In this document: piece by piece, positions 6,523 through 13,206 of the stretch
How positions within the stretch are numbered: the stretch's first letter is position 1
Layout of the letters: each line of letters opens with the position of its first letter
Assembly (NCBI GenBank): GCA_014728185.1
Contig: WJMB01000051.1
Location: 1 to 13,206, forward strand
DNA length: 13,206 bases
Direction of reading: 5' to 3'
From: Candidatus Coatesiibacteriota bacterium
Lineage (GTDB): Bacteria > RBG-13-66-14
Made by a program: the position numbers and the translations under genes
Notes under the pieces: model-generated
The model's database searches: none
Told to the model about the DNA's origin: nothing
Seen by the model: only the letters and a program-made list of their open reading frames with translations

Positions 6523-7203
6523 CTAGAGCGGATCGGCGATACCCTGGCGGCGGATCATCACGAAGTGGAACAGCAGCAGAATGAAGAGCACCAGGGGCAG
6601 GATGATGACGTGGGACATGTAGAAGAAGTGCAGGGCCTCGTCACCGGCGATCTTCTCCGAGGTGACCAGGTAGGCCAGCGGGTTGCCGACCAGGGGCACC
6701 TTGCGGACCAGCTCCAGGGTGCGCTGGGCCAGCTCGAAGCCGCGCTGGTCCCAGGGCAGGATGTAGCCGGTCAGGTAGAAGCCGGCGGTGGTCAGCAACA
6801 AGAAGACCCCGGTGATCCAGTTGAGCTCCCGGGGGTTCTTGTAGGCGCCGGTGATGAAGACCCGCACCATATGGGCCACCACCAAAAACATCATCAGGTT
6901 GGCCGCCCAGTGATGAATCCCGCGGATCAGCCAGCCCATCCAGACGTCGCCCATGATGAAGGCCAGCGACTCCGCCGCCCCCGCCGTGGTCGGCTCGTAA
7001 TGCTGGAGCAGGATGATGCCGGTGATCACCAGCAGGATGAACATCGTCAGCGTCAGGCCGCCCAGGCAGTAGTACCACTTGCGCATCCAGGGCTTGACCG
7101 GATGCTCCATGCTCTCGACGATGTAGTCCTTGAGCCGGAAGCGCTTGTCGAGCCAGTTGAGCCAGCGGCTCTCGGCGATCTTCTTGCGGGTTTCGTCGCT
7201 CAT
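6523..7203 (-). CDS. petB-like: cytochrome b6-type subunit of a quinol oxidoreductase
   Basis: A 226-residue four-helix diheme cytochrome b of the short b6 type; the remaining helices are in the next gene. Visible: YYCLGG with the cysteine at the position that in b6 binds the extra heme c(n); GWLIRGIHHW and VVAHM on helix B; LTGYILPWDQRG (cd region); and FYMSHVIILP and LLFHF on helix D. Four bis-His ligands can therefore be assigned, two per heme. It ends MIRRQGIADPL, like b6 proteins (MIRKQGISGPL). The ATG at 7203 has AGGTG just upstream and lies about 100 bases after a promoter; an upstream in-frame start (7296) lies almost at the predicted transcript start and adds an unconserved leader. 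First gene of an operon with the subunit-IV/cytochrome c fusion and DUF2062. No Rieske gene adjoins. Firm as cytochrome b6 family. Confidence 0.93.
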   Translation of the reverse strand: MSDETRKKIAESRWLNWLDKRFRLKDYIVESMEHPVKPWMRKWYYCLGGLTLTMFILLVITGIILLQHYEPTTAGAAESLAFIMGDVWMGWLIRGIHHWAANLMMFLVVAHMVRVFITGAYKNPRELNWITGVFLLLTTAGFYLTGYILPWDQRGFELAQRTLELVRKVPLVGNPLAYLVTSEKIAGDEALHFFYMSHVIILPLVLFILLLFHFVMIRRQGIADPL

Positions 7204-7308
7204 TGCACCTGGGCGGTCCGGCGGCGGCGCCGGGTAGGCGGCTTCAAGGATCCGCGAGGGGCATCCCGCGATCCGGTTTCCATAATAAATCCCCACAATC
7301 GAGCCCGG

Positions 7309-7337
7309 ATTTTACCATACCGGTTACCAAAGGCCAA
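7309..7337 (-). promoter_or_regulatory. sigma70-type promoter of the cytochrome operon
   Basis: Minus strand: -35 TTGGCC (7332-7337), 17-base spacer, -10 TAAAAT (7309-7314). The predicted transcript start near 7302 leaves a leader of about 100 bases before the ATG at 7203 and supports that start. Confidence 0.65.
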
Positions 7338-7518
7338 CATGGAGTGAAGAGCCATTGTGGGCGGCGGTGATCGGGAGCGCGGCGGCACGACCTCAGCCGC
7401 GGACCAACATCATAAACCAACAACAACACCAACAGCATCAAGGACAGACTCGAAAACCAGTCCGCGCGGTCAACGGGCTGCCGCGGGTTGATTATGATGA
7501 GACGGTTATCAACCAAAC

Positions 7519-7552
7519 GGCGGGGTCAGGGAACCTGTCCCACGACCCCGCC
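7519..7552. repeat. nested palindrome (REP-like)
   Basis: GGCGGGGTC (7519-7527) pairs perfectly with GACCCCGCC (7544-7552); inside, GGGA (7529-7532) pairs with TCCC (7538-7541) around ACCTG. It lies about 90 bases past the RsmD stop. There is no U-tract on either side, so it is a poor terminator; the shape suits a REP-type repeat or RNA-stabilising hairpin. Confidence 0.5.
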
Positions 7553-7643
7553 CCAACGAGCGAGAACCACGCTTGATCAATCAAACGGCCGTGACAAACT
7601 CCCGGCGCTATACCCCCCGATCACCCGCACACCGGATCCGCGC

Positions 7644-8180
7644 TCATACCGGACGCAGGAAATATAGCGCGGTGCGGTTGTAGATCCGCTCATCGAGCAC
7701 CAGATAGCCCTCGAAGCGCGGTTCGGGACCTCGCGGCGCGGCGGCCTGGAACACCAGCAAGCCGCCGACCAGGGGCCGCAGCTCGGCGGCGACGAAGGAG
7801 GGATCCAGGTCGTAGGGCGGATCGGCGAAGACGATCTCGTAGGGGGAATCCTGGTCGCTCCAGCCGCGCAGGAAACGCTCGACTTTCTGGCGGAACAGGC
7901 GTCCCCGACCACGCAGGCCGGTGCGATCGAGGTTACGCTGAAGGTAGTTGATCACCCCGCGGTCGGCCTCGATGAAGTCGACCAGCGAAGCGCCGCGACT
8001 CAGGGCCTCGATGCCCACGGCGCCGACGCCGGCGTAGGCGTCGAGGAAGGTGGCGTCCTCGATGATCGGGGCCAGGATGTTGAACAGGGCCTCGCGGACG
8101 CGCTCCGGGGTGGGGCGCACCCGGTTTCCCCGGGGTGCGTAGAGGGTCTGGCCTCCGGAACTGCCGCCGATCACGCGCAT
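7644..8180 (-). CDS. rsmD: 16S rRNA (guanine(966)-N2)-methyltransferase RsmD
   Basis: SAM-dependent methyltransferase that modifies a guanine in small-subunit rRNA (G966 in E. coli). The 178 residues match the family. Visible: N-terminal MRVIGGSSGG and RPTPERVREALFNIL (22-36), SAM-binding LDAYAGVGAVGIEALSRGA (46-64), and the catalytic DPPY (120-123) for N2-guanine methylation. The ATG is preceded by GGGAGG four bases upstream and overlaps the end of the endonuclease V gene by 10 bases. Last gene of the DUF362-nfi-rsmD operon; the commoner neighbour coaD is not present here. Confidence 0.95.
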   Translation of the reverse strand: MRVIGGSSGGQTLYAPRGNRVRPTPERVREALFNILAPIIEDATFLDAYAGVGAVGIEALSRGASLVDFIEADRGVINYLQRNLDRTGLRGRGRLFRQKVERFLRGWSDQDSPYEIVFADPPYDLDPSFVAAELRPLVGGLLVFQAAAPRGPEPRFEGYLVLDERIYNRTALYFLRPV

Positions 8181-8869
8181 TCGACCTCCCGGCGATGTCG
8201 ACCGACAAGACGGTCGGCCCGGCGCTGGGGCTCGGGCAGACGGTAACGGGTGAGCCGGTCGAGGATCACCGCTTCGGCGTCGGCCAGGTTTATCCGGATG
8301 CCGACACTGATGAACAAGGGCTTGACGTTGTCCCGGGTGCGCAGGACGGTACCCAGGCGCTCGCCGCTCTCCGGGTCGACCAGGGACGAGCGCTCGCCGC
8401 GCCGCGACCCCGGTTCAGTGTACTCGCCGACCAGGCGGCTCTTGGCCGAGCCGATGGTGGGCACGCCAAAGGAAAGGCCCAGATGAGCGGCCAGACCCAG
8501 GCGTCGGGGATGGGCGACGCCCTGGCCGTCGCAGATCAGCACGTCGGGCTGAACGCTCAGAGCCTGCCAGGCGGCGCAGCAGGCCGGCCCTTCGCGATAG
8601 GAGAGCAGTCCGGGCACGTAGGGGAAGTCCAAGGGGGCCTCGCCGACGACCTCCTCGACCAGTCGGTTATCGGCGTCCAGCACCACCAGAGCGGCGTAGA
8701 CCCGTCCCCGGCGCTTCGAGTAGCTGACATCGAGGCCGGCGACCAGCCTCCAGTCCGTCAGAGGCGGTGCGGGGGAGCGGAACGACCGGACCTCGGCGGC
8801 CAGGCGGAGCTGCTGCTCCCGGGCAGCGGTGACCTCGCGGGGCCATTCCAATGGTCGGGCGAGCCTCAT
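8171..8869 (-). CDS. nfi: endonuclease V (deoxyinosine 3' endonuclease)
   Basis: DNA repair nuclease that nicks the second bond 3' of deoxyinosine formed by adenine deamination. The 232 residues match the family. Visible: GLDVSY with metal ligand D47; YVPGLLSYREGP with the strand-separating YVPG wedge (84-87) and E93; LICDGQGVAHPRRLG with D114 and H120; SAKSRL with K143; and KPLFISVGIRINL (183-195). The start at 8869 overlaps the DUF362 stop as ATGA (8866-8869), with AAGGAGG about 10 bases upstream; a longer in-frame extension into the DUF362 gene is not conserved. Middle gene of a three-gene overlapping operon. All expected catalytic residues are present. Confidence 0.95.
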   Translation of the reverse strand: MRLARPLEWPREVTAAREQQLRLAAEVRSFRSPAPPLTDWRLVAGLDVSYSKRRGRVYAALVVLDADNRLVEEVVGEAPLDFPYVPGLLSYREGPACCAAWQALSVQPDVLICDGQGVAHPRRLGLAAHLGLSFGVPTIGSAKSRLVGEYTEPGSRRGERSSLVDPESGERLGTVLRTRDNVKPLFISVGIRINLADAEAVILDRLTRYRLPEPQRRADRLVGRHRREVECA

Positions 8870-10083
8870 GGCGACGGGGCCTCCTTCGCCGGACGACGCC
8901 CGCGCAGGCGGTTGAGCAAGCGGCGCAGGGTCAGGGCCAGGCGCATCGGGGCGTTGCCGCTGAGTTCGACGGCCTTGACCGGGCAGATCTCGTGGCAGCA
9001 CATGCAGGCGGTGCAGTCGGCGTAGTCGATTGCATAGTCGCCGTCGACGCGGTGGATCGCCCCGTTGGGGCAGGCCCGGGAACAGGCGCCGCAGCGGATG
9101 CAGCGGTCGCGCTCGATGGCCGGGAAGAGCTTGACCAGGCCCGCCAGGGTCCGCCCCAGGGAGCCGGGGATGAACTGGCGCAGCGAGGCCGCCGGCAGCT
9201 TGAAACCATCAGGCTCGGGCAGACGATCGCCCAGGGCCTCGACGCTGCCGGGATCGAAGATGCCCCAACGTCGGCAGACCGCTTCAACGGGATTGGCGGC
9301 CGGGTCCAGACCGATGCCGGCCGCCAGCAGATGGTCCACGGCGGCGGCGTCGGCCCCGGCGACCAGGAAGTCGTAGGGGTAGGGCTCACCGGCGGCGGGA
9401 CCGTCGCCCTGCATCGCGGTGACGGCGTCGACGATGTTCAGCGTCGGCGGAGCGGCGGCGTAGATATCAACCACGATCTCGGCGAACTCGGTCGGATTGA
9501 CCGCCCGCTGGTGCAGCTCGGTCTTGCGCATCCCCGGCACATGGCCGTAGCAGTTCTTCACCGCGCAGGTCAGCAGGGTCAGCGAGTGGGTCTTGAGCTT
9601 GGGCAGGTTTACGACGGCGTCGGCCTCGACCACGGGGCGGGCGAGCTGGAGGCGGGGAGCGAAGCGGTTGCGGCCCTGGAAATGGACGTGACCGGCGCGC
9701 TCGAAACCAATGATTTCCACGCCCAGCTCCTCGCATACCGGACCCAGCCCCGAGGTGCGCCAGAGCCGCTCGAGTACCCGCGCGGCCCCGGCCGGGCTGT
9801 CGCCGACGGTTACCCGATAACCCCGCCCGAGCAGGGCCTCGAGCACGGCGCGCAGCACCGCGGGATGGGTGGTCACGGCGGACTCGGGCGGGTGCTCGGA
9901 GAGCAGGTTGGGCTTGACCAGCACCCGGGCCGGCGGCGCGGGGAGCAGGGCCGACCAGCCGCCCAGCGTCTCGATGACGCGGTCGAGGGCCTCACGAACC
10001 CTCGCGGCGGCGTAATCGGAACACCGCGCGGCGGCCACGCGGTGGTCCGTCGGTAGCCGGGCTCGACCGGGGGTGGTGCTCAT
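8866..10083 (-). CDS. DUF362 protein with two [4Fe-4S] ferredoxin motifs
   Basis: A 405-residue cytoplasmic iron-sulfur protein. The DUF362 domain spans about residues 50-280, with VLVKPNLLSEHPPESAVTTH (54-73), VTVGDSPAG (91-99), VVNLPKLKTHSL (157-168) and AVKNCYGHVPGMRK (174-187). The C-terminal 4Fe-4S module has two CxxCxxCxxxCP clusters: C328/331/334/338 and C357/360/363/367. The role of DUF362 ferredoxin fusions is not established; an electron-transfer or radical/redox function is only inferred. The ATG at 10083 has GGGGAG about 10 bases upstream; an in-frame extension to 10188 lacks support. It heads the operon with nfi and rsmD, with ATGA overlap to nfi. Family assignment is firm, function unknown. 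Confidence 0.9.
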   Translation of the reverse strand: MSTTPGRARLPTDHRVAAARCSDYAAARVREALDRVIETLGGWSALLPAPPARVLVKPNLLSEHPPESAVTTHPAVLRAVLEALLGRGYRVTVGDSPAGAARVLERLWRTSGLGPVCEELGVEIIGFERAGHVHFQGRNRFAPRLQLARPVVEADAVVNLPKLKTHSLTLLTCAVKNCYGHVPGMRKTELHQRAVNPTEFAEIVVDIYAAAPPTLNIVDAVTAMQGDGPAAGEPYPYDFLVAGADAAAVDHLLAAGIGLDPAANPVEAVCRRWGIFDPGSVEALGDRLPEPDGFKLPAASLRQFIPGSLGRTLAGLVKLFPAIERDRCIRCGACSRACPNGAIHRVDGDYAIDYADCTACMCCHEICPVKAVELSGNAPMRLALTLRRLLNRLRGRRPAKEAPSP

Positions 10084-10173
10084 TGGGTTCTCTCCCCTGT
10101 TTACGAAAGGCTCATTCGGCGTACTGAAAAAGCTTAGCAGAGGCGGAGCGGCGAAACAAGCACGGCGGCCGGC

Positions 10174-10202
10174 TTGAAATACGGCCACTGTTGCCCTATC
10201 AT
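10174..10202 (+). promoter_or_regulatory. near-consensus sigma70 promoter for the dpaL operon
   Basis: -35 TTGAAA (10174-10179), 17-base spacer, -10 TATCAT (10197-10202). The transcript would start near 10209, leaving a leader of about 138 bases to the GTG at 10347. It lies in the divergent gap between the DUF362 operon and the plus-strand genes. Confidence 0.7.
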
Positions 10203-10346
10203 GATAAATGTTGGTTTTTCAAGCCAATCAACCAAATGCAATCGTCTGCCGCTTCGTTTCCTGTCAAACATCCAAGGCGAAACCGCCGGGATGGACGAAA
10301 CTTGCGGGAATGACCGGGTACTTGAAGCGAGCGATAAGGAGGCGTC

Positions 10347-10673
10347 GTGGGACTGGAGGATCTGGAGCTGGACTTCGGAGTCAGGATGGGGTTTTATTCA
10401 CTGTTGGGACCCGGGGTGGGCCTGACGATCTATCGTATCGCCACTCAGGGTTTCGACTTCCGAGAGCCGACCTACCTCTGGGGCATCGCCATTCCCTGGT
10501 GGGTCAACTGGGCTTTGATCGGCGGGGCGATCCTGTTGCGGCTGGGCGGCTGGCTGTGGAACCGAATGCGCAAACGCCGCGCGGAGGCCGCCGAGGCGGC
10601 CGCCGAACGGGCCGAGGCCGAGCGCGAACGCCTGGAGGATGAGGAGTGGGAGCGCGAATGGAACGATGATTAA
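10347..10673 (+). CDS. small membrane protein, unknown
   Basis: A 108-residue protein I do not recognise. Residues 13-32 and about 48-71 (WGIAIPWWVNWALIGGAILL) are hydrophobic and likely cross the membrane; residues 72-104 are a highly charged Arg/Glu/Ala stretch with coiled-coil character, ending in an acidic tail. The start is GTG, with an excellent AAGGAGG (10336-10342) four bases upstream. It lies 36 bases before the ammonia-lyase gene on the same strand, behind a good promoter, so the two are probably one transcript. The ribosome site and gene-like composition make it convincing despite its size. A topology or helper role cannot be read from sequence. Confidence 0.75.
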   Translation: MGLEDLELDFGVRMGFYSLLGPGVGLTIYRIATQGFDFREPTYLWGIAIPWWVNWALIGGAILLRLGGWLWNRMRKRRAEAAEAAAERAEAERERLEDEEWEREWNDD

Positions 10674-10709
10674 TACGCATTCGAACCGATCAGGGCGTGG
10701 AGGGCCGGA

Positions 10710-11834
10710 TTGTTGAACGAGCTGGACTGCATCATCAACCATCCCGAGGGTCTGGGCGGGGACATCCCGGGGCGGAGCGCCTTCGAGGAGCCGGGTATCG
10801 GCGCCTTCCACCGTTCCCTGCCCGGCCGCGCACCGACGCCGCTGATCGAAGCCGCCGGCATCGCCGCCGAGTTGGGTCTGGGTAAGGTCTACATCAAAGA
10901 TGAGGCCCGGCGCTGCGATGTCAAAGCCTTCAAGATCCTCGGAGCGAGCTGGGCGGTGCATCGGCTGCTACGGGAGGAGCCCGGCATCGCGACCTTCGCC
11001 ACGGCCACCGACGGCAATCACGGCATGGCCCTGGCGACGGCGGCGCGGCTCCACGCTCGTCGCGCCGTGGTGTTCATGCCCCGGGGCACGGCGAAGGCCC
11101 GAGTCGAGCGCATTCGCGCCACGGGGGCCGTGGTCGAGGTGCTGGAGGTCGACTACGACGAGACGGTGCGGCACGCCGCCGCGACGGCGGAACGGGAAGG
11201 CTGGACCCTGGTCCAGGACACGGCCTGGCCGGGCTACGAGGTTGTCCCGGCGATGATCCAGGCCGGTTACCTGACGCTGTTCCGCGAGGTGGCGGAGCAG
11301 CTCGGCGCTTTCGGCGGCGACCCCGGGATCGACCTGGTCCTGCTCCCGGTGGGGGTGGGCAGCCTGGCGGCGGCCGGGGTCTGGTTCCACCATCACAGCT
11401 ACGGCGACCGCCGTCCGCGCCTGGTCGCCGTCGAGCCCCGCAACGCCGGCTGCCTGGCGGCCTCGCTGGCCGCCGGTGAACCGCGCAGCGTGGCGGCGCC
11501 GGGGACGCTGATGGCCGGGCTGAACTGCGGGACGGTCTCCAGCATCGCCTGGCCACTGCTGCGCGACGGCCTGGACGGCGCGCTGCTCCTCGACGATGAC
11601 GCCGTTCCTCCGGCGATGCGCCGCTACGCCAACCTCGAGCCGGCGGTGGTCAGCGGGGAGAGCGGAGCCGCCGGCCTGGCGGCCCTGACGGAACTGCTGA
11701 CCTCAACGGCGCTGGAGCCGCTGCGCCGGCATCTGCGCCTGAGACCCGACAGCCGGGCGCTCGTGCTCAACACGGAGGGCGACACCGACCCGGCGACCTA
11801 TCGTAGGCTGGTCGAAGGAGTGTTCGAGGGTTAG
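10710..11834 (+). CDS. dpaL: diaminopropionate ammonia-lyase-like PLP enzyme
   Basis: Fold-type II PLP enzyme of the threonine dehydratase superfamily, closest to diaminopropionate ammonia-lyase, which cleaves 2,3-diaminopropionate to pyruvate and ammonia. The 374 residues are slightly shorter than the usual 400, missing some N-terminal sequence. Visible: YIKDEARRCDVKAFKILG with PLP lysine K75 (cf. KDESYRFGLNAFK); TDGNHG with catalytic Asp D101; VQDTAWPGYE with the second Asp D170; PVGVGSLA phosphate loop (213-220); MAGLNCG (268-274); VVSGESGAAGL (313-323); and the family signature NTEGDTDPATYR (354-365). The start is TTG at 10710, with GGAGGG five bases upstream; a second TTG follows at once. 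An adjacent peptide transporter or ygeW-like gene, common elsewhere, is absent; a small membrane protein precedes it. Specificity for diaminopropionate is inferred from the conserved Asp pair. Confidence 0.9.
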   Translation: MLNELDCIINHPEGLGGDIPGRSAFEEPGIGAFHRSLPGRAPTPLIEAAGIAAELGLGKVYIKDEARRCDVKAFKILGASWAVHRLLREEPGIATFATATDGNHGMALATAARLHARRAVVFMPRGTAKARVERIRATGAVVEVLEVDYDETVRHAAATAEREGWTLVQDTAWPGYEVVPAMIQAGYLTLFREVAEQLGAFGGDPGIDLVLLPVGVGSLAAAGVWFHHHSYGDRRPRLVAVEPRNAGCLAASLAAGEPRSVAAPGTLMAGLNCGTVSSIAWPLLRDGLDGALLLDDDAVPPAMRRYANLEPAVVSGESGAAGLAALTELLTSTALEPLRRHLRLRPDSRALVLNTEGDTDPATYRRLVEGVFEG

Positions 11835-12074
11835 ATCAACCGCGATGCAGAGACTCAAGGCGACTGGATCGTCGGGGATTGAAATCTGCAAAATGGAGCG
11901 CTACCCGGAATACAACGCGGCAACCCCGAAGGAGAACCTTGTTGGCGTCACTCCGCCGGATGCCCCGATACACCCAACAGCCATGACAAAAGCGGCTCAT
12001 TGAAAAACCTGAAGGCATCTTGGAACGTGATCGGACCAAAAAGGGCGTGCTAACACAAGTTCACTGAGTGGGCA

Positions 12075-12375
12075 GTCACCATCCGGGTGCGCTCGAGTTT
12101 GATCCCGATACTATCATGCTCAGTCTTGTTGCTTGATATTGGGGCGGTTATGAGTCGCGCGGCAATCGGGTGGCCGTTCTTTGCCGAACAACTAGGCGGG
12201 GCGGGTTATCCACCAGGCAGGCCCCATGCAACCGCCACTTTTTAACTGCTGATATGTGACAGGTCTATCTGCTACAACACATGTATTATCAGCGGAGTAC
12301 ATTTATTACCCGGTTCTTGCGGGGTATATGATCCCATACGTATTATCAGCAGGTTGCAATCACAACCCGGTCCGA
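12075..12375 (-). repeat. dispersed structured element, copy 2
   Basis: Read on the minus strand this follows copy 1 (2240-2480) block by block. Helices: P1 3' strand TATCAGCAG (complement of 12246-12254), with two candidate 5' strands, complements of 12344-12352 (perfect) and 12287-12295 (one mismatch). P2 is 12245-12249/12228-12232, reading GCAGT/GTTGC where copy 1 has GCAGC/GCTGC. P3 is 12221-12225/12198-12202, reading GGGGC/GCCCC where copy 1 has GGGGTA/TACCCT. The element lies downstream of both the 16S gene (same strand) and dpaL (opposite strand). Confidence 0.75.
12287..12371 (-). repeat. 57-bp internal tandem duplication in copy 2
   Basis: Two units begin ACCGGGT on the minus strand (12365-12371 and 12308-12314) and share GCTGATAATAC, spaced 57 bases apart. 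Copy 1 has one unit. The units are diverged from each other, so the duplication is not recent. Confidence 0.65.
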
Positions 12376-12402
12376 ACAGGGTATACGATATCCAGCCTTA
12401 TT

Positions 12403-12432
12403 AAAAAAGGCCCTCCACCGGGGGAGGGTTTT
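12403..12432. terminator. bidirectional intrinsic terminator
   Basis: CCCTCC (12411-12416) pairs with GGAGGG (12423-12428). The plus strand continues TTTTAG; the minus strand continues CCTTTTTT. It could end dpaL-side transcripts on the plus strand and back up the 16S terminator on the minus strand. Confidence 0.75.
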
Positions 12433-12484
12433 AGTAACAGCACCGGCGGGTTTTTGAATAGTAGAGGTGGCGATCCAGGGAATA

Positions 12485-12512
12485 CAAAAAGGCTCTCCGG
12501 ATGGAGAGCCTT
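12485..12512 (-). terminator. intrinsic terminator of the 16S transcript
   Basis: AAGGCTCTCC (12489-12498) pairs perfectly with GGAGAGCCTT (12503-12512) around GGAT. The minus strand continues TTTTTGTATT. It lies about 190 bases downstream of the 16S 3' end. Confidence 0.9.

Positions 12513-13206
<694 letters not shown>

Larger units (their letters stand above)
7204..7643. other. intergenic region with promoter and palindrome
   Basis: 440 bases between the two minus-strand operons. It contains the cytochrome b promoter (7309-7337), a nested palindrome (7519-7552) and a 13-base direct repeat ATCAAYCAAACGG (7508-7520 and 7576-7588). A weak minus-strand frame (7244-7516) with one hydrophobic run is not accepted as a gene. 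Confidence 0.6.
11835..12410. other. intergenic region after dpaL
   Basis: No terminator with a U-tract follows dpaL closely. A plus-strand frame of 52 codons (ATG 11845 to TGA 12001-12003) lacks a ribosome site and is not recognised; it may be chance or a remnant. Copy 2 of the structured element fills about 12075-12375 on the minus strand. Confidence 0.55.

Noticed and set aside
5971..7347. 458-codon plus-strand frame opposite the cytochrome genes
   Set aside because: Antisense shadow rich in His/Gln/Gly/Asp; the opposite strand has conserved heme ligands and CXXCH motifs.
7244..7516. 90-codon minus-strand frame with a hydrophobic run before cytochrome b
   Set aside because: The cytochrome operon promoter lies inside it, the hydrophobic run comes from a CAA-rich simple stretch, and the TTG start lacks a good ribosome site.
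8851..10056. 401-codon plus-strand frame opposite the DUF362 gene
   Set aside because: Antisense shadow; the minus strand carries two clear 4Fe-4S motifs.

Overview
The window looks like part of the chromosome of an uncultured, GC-rich, respiring bacterium. Genes are packed in short operons with ATGA stop/start overlaps and TTG/GTG starts. They are separated by unusually long, visibly AT-richer intergenic stretches (about 1.6, 0.9 and 0.9 kb). I cannot place it to phylum by eye. The 3' third of a 16S rRNA gene at the right edge would identify it.

Layout. (1) 168-1559, minus: a monocistronic dihydrolipoyl dehydrogenase with a consensus promoter and terminator. (2) 1560-3236: mostly non-coding, holding diverged dispersed repeats, one of which (2240-2480) resembles a structured RNA. 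(3) 3292-3942, minus: a stand-alone V4R-domain protein with a strong terminator. (4) 3943-4819: non-coding, with a perfect hairpin, a third degenerate repeat copy and a second repeat family. (5) 7203 down to 4820, minus: a respiratory operon encoding a cytochrome b6-type subunit, a subunit-IV/hexaheme cytochrome c fusion, and a DUF2062 membrane protein. (6) 10083 down to 7644, minus: a tightly overlapping operon of DUF362 ferredoxin-domain protein, endonuclease V and RsmD. (7) 10347-11834, plus: a small membrane protein and a diaminopropionate ammonia-lyase, from a near-consensus promoter. (8) 11835-12700: a second good copy of the structured repeat in inverted orientation, then two intrinsic terminators. 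(9) 12701 to the right edge, minus: 16S rRNA, apparently not followed by 23S or 5S.

The cytochrome genes probably form a quinol-oxidising b6c-type complex passing electrons to multiheme c. The expected Rieske gene is absent nearby and the PEWY quinol-site motif is not recognisable. The most novel signal is the dispersed intergenic element at 2240-2480(+) and 12075-12375(-). The two copies are diverged but keep complementary helices, including compensatory changes. One copy carries a 57-bp internal duplication that gives two 5' strands competing for a single 3' strand.
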